A DNA stretch of 64,000 bases. Origin: Melioribacteraceae bacterium. Its GTDB lineage: Bacteria > Bacteroidota > Ignavibacteria > Ignavibacteriales > Melioribacteraceae. The stretch is taken from contig JAIPBD010000003.1 of NCBI GenBank assembly GCA_021739765.1, positions 1 to 64,000 on the forward strand, given 5' to 3'. This document shows, piece after piece, positions 43,462-52,131 of the stretch. The notes beneath the pieces are model-generated. The model ran no database searches. It saw nothing but the letters and a program-made list of their open reading frames with translations, and was not told where the DNA came from. The position numbers were made by a program, and so were the translations under genes. Position 1 is the first letter of the stretch. Each line of letters opens with the position of its first letter.

Positions 43462-44901
43462 TTATTTTATAAGAATCAATTTTATTGATTGGGATTCGTT
43501 ACCATAAAGAATATTGGCAAAATAGACTCCGCTTGGAAAAGGGGAAGCGTCAAATTCAACTTCGTAGATTCCTGCGGCTTTTGCTTCATTGACAAGTGTT
43601 TCAATTTCCGAACCGAGTACGTCATAAATTTTTAACAGCACTTTTTTATTGATGTCGGGATTATTACCGTGAGATCTTGGGATAGAATATTTTATTTTCG
43701 TCACCGGATTGAACGGATTCGGATAATTTTGATGCAGCGTTAACTCTGTTGGATAAAAAAAGTTTTCTTTTACTGAAACTACTTCACCATATTTTTGTCC
43801 GTTAATTCTTGCTCCGATTAATTGAAAACTTGATGTTGCTGAGGTACCATCTCCACTGATATCAATGCTCACAAAACCAAATTGTTTTGAGAAAAATATT
43901 TGTTGGCCGCCAAATAACCCGTAATAACTGTTAGTTATGAGAGTATCGCGCGATCCAAAAACATCGGTATAAAAGTCATTATAACGTTCAAACCATGACA
44001 TTGGATCTCCATCCAAATTTCGCTCCCAAATCTCGGTGAAGCCAATTTCTGCGTAGAAATCCAGATATAAATAGTCCTTATTTTCTCTATTTGAATAGGC
44101 AAAAACTCCTTGGTCAGTGATTCGAAAAAACCCTTCACCATTGATTAATGGCAGCCGAACCATCGCGTAACTCAATCCATTTTGCATTGTTGTGTCATCG
44201 GCTACTTCAAAGCTTAAAGTATCGCTTCGATTTATGGTCCACATATTTTCCTTGTAAGAATAGTTGTAGGTCCATGTGTTCCCAATTTCAAAAAGATCGG
44301 GATTTATGGTTTTGAATTTCTCTGGAATTTCGCCGTAAACTTTACCATCGATTACGCATGCGAGCAGACTAAATTCCTCCGTCCCTGCTTGATCCCAACC
44401 GATGGAGCGTAAAATAGGTCCAAATTTTTTGTGAAGAACAACTCCGCCATAATTGCAACAATCAGAATATGAAAATCGAATAACGGAATCCTCAATCCCC
44501 AGATATGTAAAAGAAGTGTCAAACCCCCTTCCGGTATAAAGTTTGTCCCAAAAATCTGATTCCTCGTTAAAATCAATTTCGCTTCCCTGATCCATTGAAA
44601 AATCAAACAACAAAGAATTTGGATTCTCCCCTCTCGGCATTGCATAAACACCACTTGAATCACAAAGAATAGCTTCTTCCGACCAAAAGAAATTTGGTTG
44701 TGTTTTATAATAGACTTTCCCTACATAAGACAGAGTATCGACTATACAAAATTTCAATGTGTCTTCGGTATATATCATCTTTCCCGCATCCCAATAACTC
44801 TGTTTATAATACCAGGTGTTGCCGAGTGATAAAGGGAAATAGTCTTGCGCAAAAATTTGAAAAGAGGACATCATACAAATTATTAAAATAGGACTTTTCA
44901 T
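43462..44901 (-). CDS. Secreted protein with type IX sorting tail
   Basis: A 479-residue protein of unknown function. A signal peptide (SPILIICMMSSFQIFAQ) is followed by two related beta-rich repeats that each open with a GNTWYY/GNTWTYNYSYK-type stretch (residues about 27-200 and 210-385). The C-terminus is a type IX domain (LHQNYPNPFNPVTKIKYSIP ... GVYFANILYGN). The duplicated unit resembles hypothetical surface proteins common in Ignavibacteria. It is not part of an obvious operon. Confidence 0.8.
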   Translation of the reverse strand: MKSPILIICMMSSFQIFAQDYFPLSLGNTWYYKQSYWDAGKMIYTEDTLKFCIVDTLSYVGKVYYKTQPNFFWSEEAILCDSSGVYAMPRGENPNSLLFDFSMDQGSEIDFNEESDFWDKLYTGRGFDTSFTYLGIEDSVIRFSYSDCCNYGGVVLHKKFGPILRSIGWDQAGTEEFSLLACVIDGKVYGEIPEKFKTINPDLFEIGNTWTYNYSYKENMWTINRSDTLSFEVADDTTMQNGLSYAMVRLPLINGEGFFRITDQGVFAYSNRENKDYLYLDFYAEIGFTEIWERNLDGDPMSWFERYNDFYTDVFGSRDTLITNSYYGLFGGQQIFFSKQFGFVSIDISGDGTSATSSFQLIGARINGQKYGEVVSVKENFFYPTELTLHQNYPNPFNPVTKIKYSIPRSHGNNPDINKKVLLKIYDVLGSEIETLVNEAKAAGIYEVEFDASPFPSGVYFANILYGNESQSIKLILIK

Positions 44902-45059
44902 ATTTTATTTAATCTTTTTTTTTACACATTTAATGTAATAAATTGTTTGGAAAGATGAAAATAATTTTAACTAAATTATAAATGGAGACAAGACATAGAA
45001 TGTCAGAACGGCGAACTTAGTTGGTTTTCGTTCGTCTCCTTTCAAAAGCGAGGGAATAA

Positions 45060-46214
45060 ATGAATGCTTTGTACGATGTTGTTATAATTGGTGCCGGACC
45101 CGCCGGAGCTTTTGCATCATTTAATTGCTCTACATTAGGTCTAAAAACTTTGCTGATCGACAAGGCAAAATTTCCACGTTATAAAACTTGCGGCGGCGGA
45201 CTTGTAAAAAAAGGATACGATTTAATTCCTTTCGATATATCCCCAGCGGTTGAAAGGGAATGTTTCTCAATTTCGCTTTTTGACCACGAATCCACACACC
45301 AATTCACCGTCCGAAAAGATTATCCACTTGTTAAGATGGTAATGAGAGATAAATTCGACAATCTTTTGGTAGAAAGCGCAATCGAATCAGGCAGCCAATT
45401 TATTGATGATACCCGGGTTTCGGGAATCGAAAGCAGCGGTGAATCCATAAATATCAAAACCAATAGAGGAAGTTTTACAGCGAAATATCTTATCGCGGCG
45501 GATGGCGTAAACGGAATTGTATCCAAATTCTTAAATAATAAGTTCAATTTTAATCGTACTCCGGCTCTCGAATATGAAGTATTTGTTGATGAAAAAACCT
45601 TTTCCGAATACAATAATTCTGCGAGATTTGATTTTGGTTTTATTCCTGAAGGTTATGGTTGGATCTTTCCCAAAAGAGATCACTTATCTGTGGGCATAGC
45701 TTCATTCAATCCAAAAGTTCGAAATATAAAATCTTACATGAATGACTATCTGAAATCACTCTCTTTTGAAAAATTCAATCTGGAAAAACATGGATTCATA
45801 ATTCCTTTTAATTCAAAGTGGAAAACTTTTCATAGCGGAAACATTTTATTCGCGGGAGATACTGCAGGTCTTCCTGATCCGATTACGGCCGAGGGAATAA
45901 GCAATGCATTATTAAGCGGGAAAATAGCGGCTGAAATTCTAACAAATCATTTTGCTGAAAAGAATGTTGTTGGTGAAATATATTCAGAAAAAATAGCGGC
46001 TGAAATAGGGAATGAAAATCGTTACGCGCAATATGTTGCTTCCTTATTTTATAGATCTTCAACCGTTCGCAAATTTTTATTAAAAAGAAATGGAATAAAA
46101 CTTGCCGAACTGATGAGTGATATCATCGCAGGAAAGAGGAAGTATAGTCACTTAGTACGAAAACCTATTAACTATGTTAAATTGATTAAAAACCGGAATG
46201 GTAAAATCAATTAA
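45060..46214 (+). CDS. Geranylgeranyl-reductase-like flavoprotein
   Basis: A 384-residue FAD-dependent oxidoreductase of the geranylgeranyl reductase family. It has the N-terminal dinucleotide motif DVVIIGAGPAGAFASF, the family stretch DKAKFPRYKTCGGGLVKKGY, the mid GYGWIFPKRDHLSVGIASF block, and the FAD-binding AGDTAGLPDPITAEGISNAL. Such enzymes saturate isoprenoid chains of quinones, lipids or chlorophyll precursors. Which isoprenoid is the substrate here cannot be told. Its 3' end overlaps the convergent M23 gene by 8 bases. Confidence 0.9.
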   Translation: MNALYDVVIIGAGPAGAFASFNCSTLGLKTLLIDKAKFPRYKTCGGGLVKKGYDLIPFDISPAVERECFSISLFDHESTHQFTVRKDYPLVKMVMRDKFDNLLVESAIESGSQFIDDTRVSGIESSGESINIKTNRGSFTAKYLIAADGVNGIVSKFLNNKFNFNRTPALEYEVFVDEKTFSEYNNSARFDFGFIPEGYGWIFPKRDHLSVGIASFNPKVRNIKSYMNDYLKSLSFEKFNLEKHGFIIPFNSKWKTFHSGNILFAGDTAGLPDPITAEGISNALLSGKIAAEILTNHFAEKNVVGEIYSEKIAAEIGNENRYAQYVASLFYRSSTVRKFLLKRNGIKLAELMSDIIAGKRKYSHLVRKPINYVKLIKNRNGKIN

Positions 46215-47043
46215 GCGTCGAGATTTTAGAAAAATCCAATCGGAGAACAACTTCGGGATCGATTCGTTTTTTATTCCACATTATTCCCCAGTGCAGATGC
46301 GGTCCGGTCGATCTTCCGGTTGATCCCATTTTACCGATCAGATCACCCTTCTTAACATAGTCACCATCATCGACAAGCATTTCATCCAAATGAAGATAAA
46401 AGCTTTCTAGACCTTGCCCATGATCCAATAGGATGAAATTTCCATTATAGTAAAAATTTTCACCCGCAATTCGAACTATTCCATCGGCGGAAGCAAAAAC
46501 CGGTCGCCCCATCCAACCCGAGAGATCAATTCCATTGTGGACATTTTTAGGAATGCCGTTCAGAATTCGCTGCGAACCGAAGCGTCCGTTAATTCTACTG
46601 TTCTTTACCGGAATTGTGAATCCTGACATAAAGTAGGCTGAATCCAATCCCGCCTTTTTTTGTCTTGCCAGAATAAGCAACTCTCGTTCTTTTTCGATTC
46701 TGATTTGTTCTTCTTCAGGTGGCTCAACAAATTTTTGATTAAGATTATTAATTCTTTGAATATCGAATTGACGAGTTATTATTTCGATTTTGCGAAGTTT
46801 AACTTCTCCGGATTTATATTTTACTTTCAGAATCGAATTCGTTGAATCATCCCTGTCAATCGCGAATGTAAAATAACCATTAGCATCATGTTGAATATTA
46901 ACCGAATCAACTAATATTGATTCAACACCGGGAGCAAAACCAATAATTAGCCCGCCTTGTACCGGTTCCCCGACTAATTCCAAATCTTGCGAAAACAAAT
47001 TATTTGAGATAAAAATAAGTGAGACAAACAGTAATTTAATCAT
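46207..47043 (-). CDS. M23 family metallopeptidase (LytM-like)
   Basis: A 278-residue exported peptidase-like protein. After the signal peptide comes an N-terminal beta domain, then a short charged helix (about residues 108-135), then the M23 domain with HNGIDLSGWMGRPVFA (metal His and Asp), the LDHGQGLESFYLHL block and final HLHWGI. All expected zinc ligands are present, so it is likely an active cell-wall endopeptidase. It lies just after the histidine kinase gene, with 6 bases between, and may be co-transcribed with it. Confidence 0.92.
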   Translation of the reverse strand: MIKLLFVSLIFISNNLFSQDLELVGEPVQGGLIIGFAPGVESILVDSVNIQHDANGYFTFAIDRDDSTNSILKVKYKSGEVKLRKIEIITRQFDIQRINNLNQKFVEPPEEEQIRIEKERELLILARQKKAGLDSAYFMSGFTIPVKNSRINGRFGSQRILNGIPKNVHNGIDLSGWMGRPVFASADGIVRIAGENFYYNGNFILLDHGQGLESFYLHLDEMLVDDGDYVKKGDLIGKMGSTGRSTGPHLHWGIMWNKKRIDPEVVLRLDFSKISTLN

Positions 47044-47049
47044 AAGGTA

Positions 47050-49392
47050 TTATTGTCCGGGAGCTTGTAATGTCAGTATAAATTCCGTGCCTTCATTTTC
47101 TTTGCTTTTAACTTCAATTTGCCCGTTGTTAAGTTCGACAAATTCTTTCACGATTAGCAAACCTAAGCCGGTTCCTTTTTCCCGATTCGTGCCCAGCCTT
47201 TGGAAATCAGCTGATCCGTCAAACATCGAATGCAATTTATCGTTTGGAATCCCTATTCCCGAATCCTTCAAAAAGAGCTCAATGGAATCTTCTTTCCTGA
47301 CCGCATCAATTTTAATTGTTCCGCCCACAGGAGAAAATTTAATCGCGTTGGAAAATAAATTCCGGAAAATCACCTCTAACATATCCTGATCTCCGAATGC
47401 CACTATTTCAGGGTTTACACTATTTTCGACTACGATTTCTTTTTCTGATAGTTTTGCTTGATAAAGAGCGATATCTCGTTCAATTATTTCGCTCATTTTT
47501 ACTTTAACAAAAAATGGCTCGATATTTTCCAACTGAGTTTGTGACCAATTGAGCAAATTTTCGAGCAGATAATAGACATTTCTCGCGGCTATATTTAGTT
47601 CGTTATTAAGTGTCCTCATCTCTTCGTCGGTAAATTCTTCATCCTCGCTTGCGAGCATCTCCGAAATATTTAACAATGCGTTAAACGGACTTTTTAAATC
47701 ATGTGCAATAATTCGATATAATTTATCCTTGGTAGAGTTTAAATTTTGAAGTGATTCTTCCGATTCTTTTAATTTTTTATTCAATTGATTCAAATCCGAA
47801 TTCGCTTTTTCAAGTTCTAACTTTTGCCGATTGATTTTTTCATTTTGTGCCCGTAATCTTTGAATCGATTTTTTCCTTTCCGTAAATCTTCGAAAATAGA
47901 TGGTCCCCAGAAATAAGATTAAAACAGTAACAGCTCCTGTGGAATATGTAATTATCCTTTGGCGATTTAGATCAAGTTGGGCAATTTCATCATTTTTCTT
48001 TAATATCTCAATTTCCTTTTCCTTAGTGCTTACCTCGTATTTCGATCTTACAATCGCGACCTCATCACTATATTTGATTGTTATAAGCGAATCATGAATC
48101 GCGTGATACTTGTTCAAATATAGGAACGCATTCTTATAATCACCTTCGGCTTTGTACAAATCCGCAAGGCGTGAATATGAATTTTCAAGTTCATTATTAG
48201 CTTTAGCTTCCTGAGCTACTTTTGCGGCTTCCAAGTGTTTTTGTTTGGATAGCTCAACTTCTCCCTTTTTCTGATAAATCGCTCCGATGTTATTTAGCAC
48301 TATCGCAATTTTTTGTTTATCCCCGATATCTTCAAGTATAATCAATGATCTTTCAAACTGAGTTAAAGCTCTGTTTTCATGCCCTAATGAAATATTTACT
48401 TCGCCCAAATTATTAAGCGCAACGGCAACTCCGCTTTTCCTGTTGAGCCGCTCATTAAGTTTAAGGGAAGCTTCATAATTTTCTACTGCTTTGTTCAATT
48501 CACCTTTTTTCTTGTATACTTCTCCTATTGAATTTAAAGTAATTGAGACCAGGACATTATTCGGAATTTCCTCAAAGCGCGTTTTTGCCGAAGAATAATA
48601 TTCCAGCGCTTCATCTAGTTCGTTCATGTCTTCGTAAATCATCCCCATTAACAACGTTGCGTAAGATGATTTATAAGCGTCCTCCTCATTTTCAAAAATC
48701 TCTCTTGCTTCCAAAATCATTGAGAGCGCTTCGTCATACTTTCGTGTAATATTGAGGTGAATTGAACCCAAATTTAATAACGCATGGGCTTTCTGGTAAG
48801 TTGCTCCCAAATCATCAAATATTTCAATAGCCTCATCATTTACGATTATTGAACTGTCAGTTTCCCCTTTCGTCACTAAAACAATACTTAAACTAATTTT
48901 CGCCAAAGCTTCAATCAGTTTGTACTCATTTTTCTTCGCCACCGAAATTGATTTATCAAGAAACAGCTCAGCCGAATCAAGCTTCGATTGATTTGAATAA
49001 AATACTCCGTAGATACGATTCGCAAGGGCTAAGCCTTTAAGATAATTTACCCGTCTGGCGAGGTTTAAAGCAACCTTAATGTTGGAATTAAAGTTTTTGA
49101 TATCATATTGATTTACATAAATGTTCGCAAGATTGTTCTTTGCGTCAACTTGACCTTCAACGTCTTTGTTAATTTCCGCATAATCAAAAGCTTGCCGCGC
49201 ATATTTAATCGCGTCATTAAACTTACCCCGTTCCGCGTATGAAGAGCTGATAGTGTTTAAAAGTTCAATTCGCTCTTTACCTTTTGAACTTTTAACATTA
49301 TTAACAAGTGTATCAATTTTAGCTTGCGCAAACGCGACCTGGCAATTAAGAAAAAGCAAAAACAACAAATATTTAGCTATAGTTTTCATCAT
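47050..49392 (-). CDS. TPR-containing sensor histidine kinase
   Basis: A 780-residue kinase with an N-terminal signal peptide, about ten TPR repeats (residues 30-430, such as ALLNLGSIHLNITRKYDEAL), one transmembrane segment near 480-500 (ITYSTGAVTVLILFLGTIYF), a coiled coil, then HisKA with His564 in IIAHDLKSPFNALL. The ATPase domain has N-box NLFSNAIKFSP, G1 DSGIGIP and G2 GTGLGLLIVKEF. The TPR part is periplasmic, the usual design in this lineage. No response-regulator gene is adjacent, so the partner is unknown. An ATG one codon later is equally possible. Confidence 0.93.
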   Translation of the reverse strand: MMKTIAKYLLFLLFLNCQVAFAQAKIDTLVNNVKSSKGKERIELLNTISSSYAERGKFNDAIKYARQAFDYAEINKDVEGQVDAKNNLANIYVNQYDIKNFNSNIKVALNLARRVNYLKGLALANRIYGVFYSNQSKLDSAELFLDKSISVAKKNEYKLIEALAKISLSIVLVTKGETDSSIIVNDEAIEIFDDLGATYQKAHALLNLGSIHLNITRKYDEALSMILEAREIFENEEDAYKSSYATLLMGMIYEDMNELDEALEYYSSAKTRFEEIPNNVLVSITLNSIGEVYKKKGELNKAVENYEASLKLNERLNRKSGVAVALNNLGEVNISLGHENRALTQFERSLIILEDIGDKQKIAIVLNNIGAIYQKKGEVELSKQKHLEAAKVAQEAKANNELENSYSRLADLYKAEGDYKNAFLYLNKYHAIHDSLITIKYSDEVAIVRSKYEVSTKEKEIEILKKNDEIAQLDLNRQRIITYSTGAVTVLILFLGTIYFRRFTERKKSIQRLRAQNEKINRQKLELEKANSDLNQLNKKLKESEESLQNLNSTKDKLYRIIAHDLKSPFNALLNISEMLASEDEEFTDEEMRTLNNELNIAARNVYYLLENLLNWSQTQLENIEPFFVKVKMSEIIERDIALYQAKLSEKEIVVENSVNPEIVAFGDQDMLEVIFRNLFSNAIKFSPVGGTIKIDAVRKEDSIELFLKDSGIGIPNDKLHSMFDGSADFQRLGTNREKGTGLGLLIVKEFVELNNGQIEVKSKENEGTEFILTLQAPGQ

Positions 49393-49404
49393 ATCAATTA
49401 AATA

Positions 49405-50358
49405 CTAATTAGAATTCCAGTTAAAATTATCAAGATCAATATTCCCACCGGACAATATAACTCCAATTGATTTATTTTTAAACTTTTCTTGATTTTCCAA
49501 AACAACCGCTAAAGGAACAGCCGCCGAGGGTTCGATTACAATCTTCATTCTTTCCCATATATCGCGCATAGCCCGGATTATTGAATCTTCCCCAACAGTA
49601 ATTATTTCATCAACATATTTTTTTATCAACTCAAATGTTATTTCGCCCAAACTTGTCAACAATCCATCGGCAACGGTTTTGGGATTAATAGAAGGATAAA
49701 TTTTATTATCACGAATCGATCTAAACGCATCATCGGCACCTTTTGGTTCGGCACCAATTACTTTAGTTGAAGGTGAATAATAAAATGCAGATAAAGCTGA
49801 ACCGCTTAATAATCCTCCTCCGCCGACCGGAGCAATAAGATAATCCAGTTTAAATCCGGAATCAAATATTTCCTTTGCGCACGTCGCCTGTCCCTTCACA
49901 ATATCAATATTATTATAAGGGTGCACAAAATAAGCTCCCGTTTCCTCTACAATTCTATTGCAAGTTGTTTCACGAGCTTCCAAAGTCGGTTCACAAAAAG
50001 TTATTTTTCCACCATAACCCTTTACAGCTTTCTTTTTAATCTCCGGTGCGGTTTTTGGCATAACGATAAATGCTTCGGATTTTAACAACCGTGCGGCTAA
50101 CGCAAGCGCGGCGGCGTGATTCCCGGAAGAATGGGTAGCAACTCCATTTACCAACTTCTCCGTTGGGAGCGAAAGAAGCGTGTTAATTGCGCCCCGAATT
50201 TTAAATGCTCCGACTTTTTGAAAGTTTTCGCATTTGAAGAATAGATCCGCGTTATAAATTTTATTTAAAAAGTGTGATGTGAGTACCGGAGTTTTGTTAA
50301 TCAATCCCGATATTCTTTTATGGGTTTCTGCTAACTCGATTTGGGATGGAATAATCAT
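49405..50358 (-). CDS. Threonine/serine dehydratase (PLP enzyme)
   Basis: A 317-residue fold-type II PLP enzyme. The lysine that holds PLP is in KVGAFKIRGAINTLL; the phosphate loop is VGGGGLLSGSALSAF. SSGNHAAALALAARLL matches the substrate-binding loop of catabolic threonine deaminases. There is no C-terminal ACT domain, so it is the short TdcB-like or serine racemase-like form and not the regulated IlvA. It converts threonine or serine to the 2-oxoacid. It lies on the minus strand, 12 bases upstream of the kinase gene. Confidence 0.88.
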   Translation of the reverse strand: MIIPSQIELAETHKRISGLINKTPVLTSHFLNKIYNADLFFKCENFQKVGAFKIRGAINTLLSLPTEKLVNGVATHSSGNHAAALALAARLLKSEAFIVMPKTAPEIKKKAVKGYGGKITFCEPTLEARETTCNRIVEETGAYFVHPYNNIDIVKGQATCAKEIFDSGFKLDYLIAPVGGGGLLSGSALSAFYYSPSTKVIGAEPKGADDAFRSIRDNKIYPSINPKTVADGLLTSLGEITFELIKKYVDEIITVGEDSIIRAMRDIWERMKIVIEPSAAVPLAVVLENQEKFKNKSIGVILSGGNIDLDNFNWNSN

Positions 50359-50424
50359 AGTAAAATATAATCATTCTAATCAAAAATTTTGTGCGATTTT
50401 ACTCACAATAGTTGATTCTTAAAA

Positions 50425-51045
50425 TTATTGCTCATCATTGTGGTTTAGATCAAGTTTGGTGCAGAAAAACTTAACATGTTTAACAGCTTTTGAAACTGAT
50501 ATCTGCAGATTGTCTTCATCTTCGCTTGTCAAATACTCCAGCCTAATCATAAATAACGGATTAATAAATTGTTCCGCCAGATGTAGGGGATTCTCGTTGC
50601 AGATAATTCCGGCATTGATCATTTCATCAAAAATCATCCACCATATTGAGCGTAATTCGTTTACAATATCCTTTATTTCCATTGTACAATTCTTATCAGC
50701 GGCGAACTGTTCCCGAAGTACAATCCTAATAAATCTTTTTTCATTTCTGGAATTCCACAAGATTATCAAATCTTCGGCAAAAGTTTCCAGAAAGAAAATC
50801 GGTTCCAAAAATTCATCATTATCCTTTTTATCAAGAATCTCACGTCCCGTAGAATTGTGTTTGTATTTATCCAGAATTGAAAGCAGGATTTCCTGCTTCG
50901 ATGCAAAAACCGATTTAATAGAATTTCGCTTGACTCCACTTTTTTCCGCGATTCGTTTAAAGGTGGTTTCTTTATATCCGACATTGGCGAACAACTCCAA
51001 TGAAGCATCGATTATCATATTTTGAGTTGGTGTAAGCTTTCCCAT
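50425..51045 (-). CDS. TetR-family regulator
   Basis: A 206-residue TetR/AcrR-type repressor. The N-terminal helix-turn-helix runs MIIDASLELFANVGYKETTF then RIAEKSGVKRNSIKSVFASK. The C-terminal ligand domain has no specific match that I recognise. It is a single gene 66 bases upstream of the dehydratase, and it may control that gene or itself. A 195-codon frame on the other strand is a shadow. Confidence 0.88.
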   Translation of the reverse strand: MGKLTPTQNMIIDASLELFANVGYKETTFKRIAEKSGVKRNSIKSVFASKQEILLSILDKYKHNSTGREILDKKDNDEFLEPIFFLETFAEDLIILWNSRNEKRFIRIVLREQFAADKNCTMEIKDIVNELRSIWWMIFDEMINAGIICNENPLHLAEQFINPLFMIRLEYLTSEDEDNLQISVSKAVKHVKFFCTKLDLNHNDEQ

Positions 51046-51116
51046 TTAAGTCCCCCATCGAGGTAATAAATAAGGAGTAATTTTAGTAATAGATCAAGGT
51101 AAAATAAAAGGGAGTG

Positions 51117-52055
51117 TTAGGGTGTGGTTCGTTCGTAATAAGCGATATTCAAATTTCTTTTTGCTGAGCCGAGTCTCATTCTAAACCACATCCTCGTCAT
51201 AAAAAATCCGCAAATTAAAGCCGGGAAAATTAATGCGCCGGCTTCGGGTCCGAATTGTCCGCCGGTCCAATATTCACTTCCGAGCTGCTCAATACTTAGC
51301 ACGGACACCTCGGGTTGAAAACCACTAACCGGAAATCCGAATATATTTCCTTCAACAAAGTTCCACATAAAATGCACACCGATTGGGAAAGCAAGTGATC
51401 CCCGCATTAAATAAGAATAGCCGTACAGACCACCGATAAAGATTAAATTTAAAGATGAAATAAAAGATGAGTTTGGATTTGCACCATGCAAAACGCCAAA
51501 AATTATTGAAGAAATTATTAACGCAAACATCACCGATTGTTTTGCAGAAAATCTGTGGCTAAATCCTTCCGCGATATTTTTGATCAAATATCCCCGCGAA
51601 AAAATTTCTTCCATGTATGCTACTAGAAAATAACCAAAAAACCTTCCCAGCAACTCCATTCCAAAATTAAGATTGTTTCTTGAATAGAAATATCCGGTAA
51701 CTTTAACCCAGCCGAGCGAATATTCTGTAACAAAAACAATTACGATTATAATTGTTCCTATCAACATTCCGCCGCCAAAGTCTTTCAGCCAATCGGAATT
51801 TAGGGAAAGCCCCAGATCAGTCAGATTTCTTTTATCTGCGAATCGGGCGAAAAGATAAATCATCGGAACAACAACTACGAATAGGGCAATCTCAAAAAAC
51901 AGATTAAAAACATAATCATTTGGGATAAAATTTAGTGAGGCGGGTAGCAGCTCAAAAGCTAAAATATAGACAATAACCGTTGAGGCTATGACAGTCCATA
52001 CCGGATAAACGCGGTTCTCTCTCGGGTTTATAAATATTTTAGATAATGTGTTCAA
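51117..52055 (-). CDS. CPBP-family intramembrane protease
   Basis: A 312-residue multispan membrane protein. About eight hydrophobic segments are visible. The CPBP (Abi/CAAX protease-like) motifs are EEIFSRGYL in the middle, FGVLHGANPN later, and HFMWNFVEG near the C-terminus, giving the Glu-Glu, Arg and two His residues of the presumed active site. Substrates are unknown; family members act in prenyl-protein processing or bacteriocin immunity. It is monocistronic. Confidence 0.9.
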   Translation of the reverse strand: MNTLSKIFINPRENRVYPVWTVIASTVIVYILAFELLPASLNFIPNDYVFNLFFEIALFVVVVPMIYLFARFADKRNLTDLGLSLNSDWLKDFGGGMLIGTIIIVIVFVTEYSLGWVKVTGYFYSRNNLNFGMELLGRFFGYFLVAYMEEIFSRGYLIKNIAEGFSHRFSAKQSVMFALIISSIIFGVLHGANPNSSFISSLNLIFIGGLYGYSYLMRGSLAFPIGVHFMWNFVEGNIFGFPVSGFQPEVSVLSIEQLGSEYWTGGQFGPEAGALIFPALICGFFMTRMWFRMRLGSAKRNLNIAYYERTTP

Positions 52056-52131
52056 TCAGTAGATTATTATTTTTTATCAAAGAATGAATTTCTGGTTAAG
52101 AATTGGTTTTATTCATGACACAGATCACAAT

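Noticed and set aside
50438-51025. 195-codon plus-strand frame
   Set aside because: Antisense to the TetR gene; no motif and cysteine/serine-rich shadow composition.
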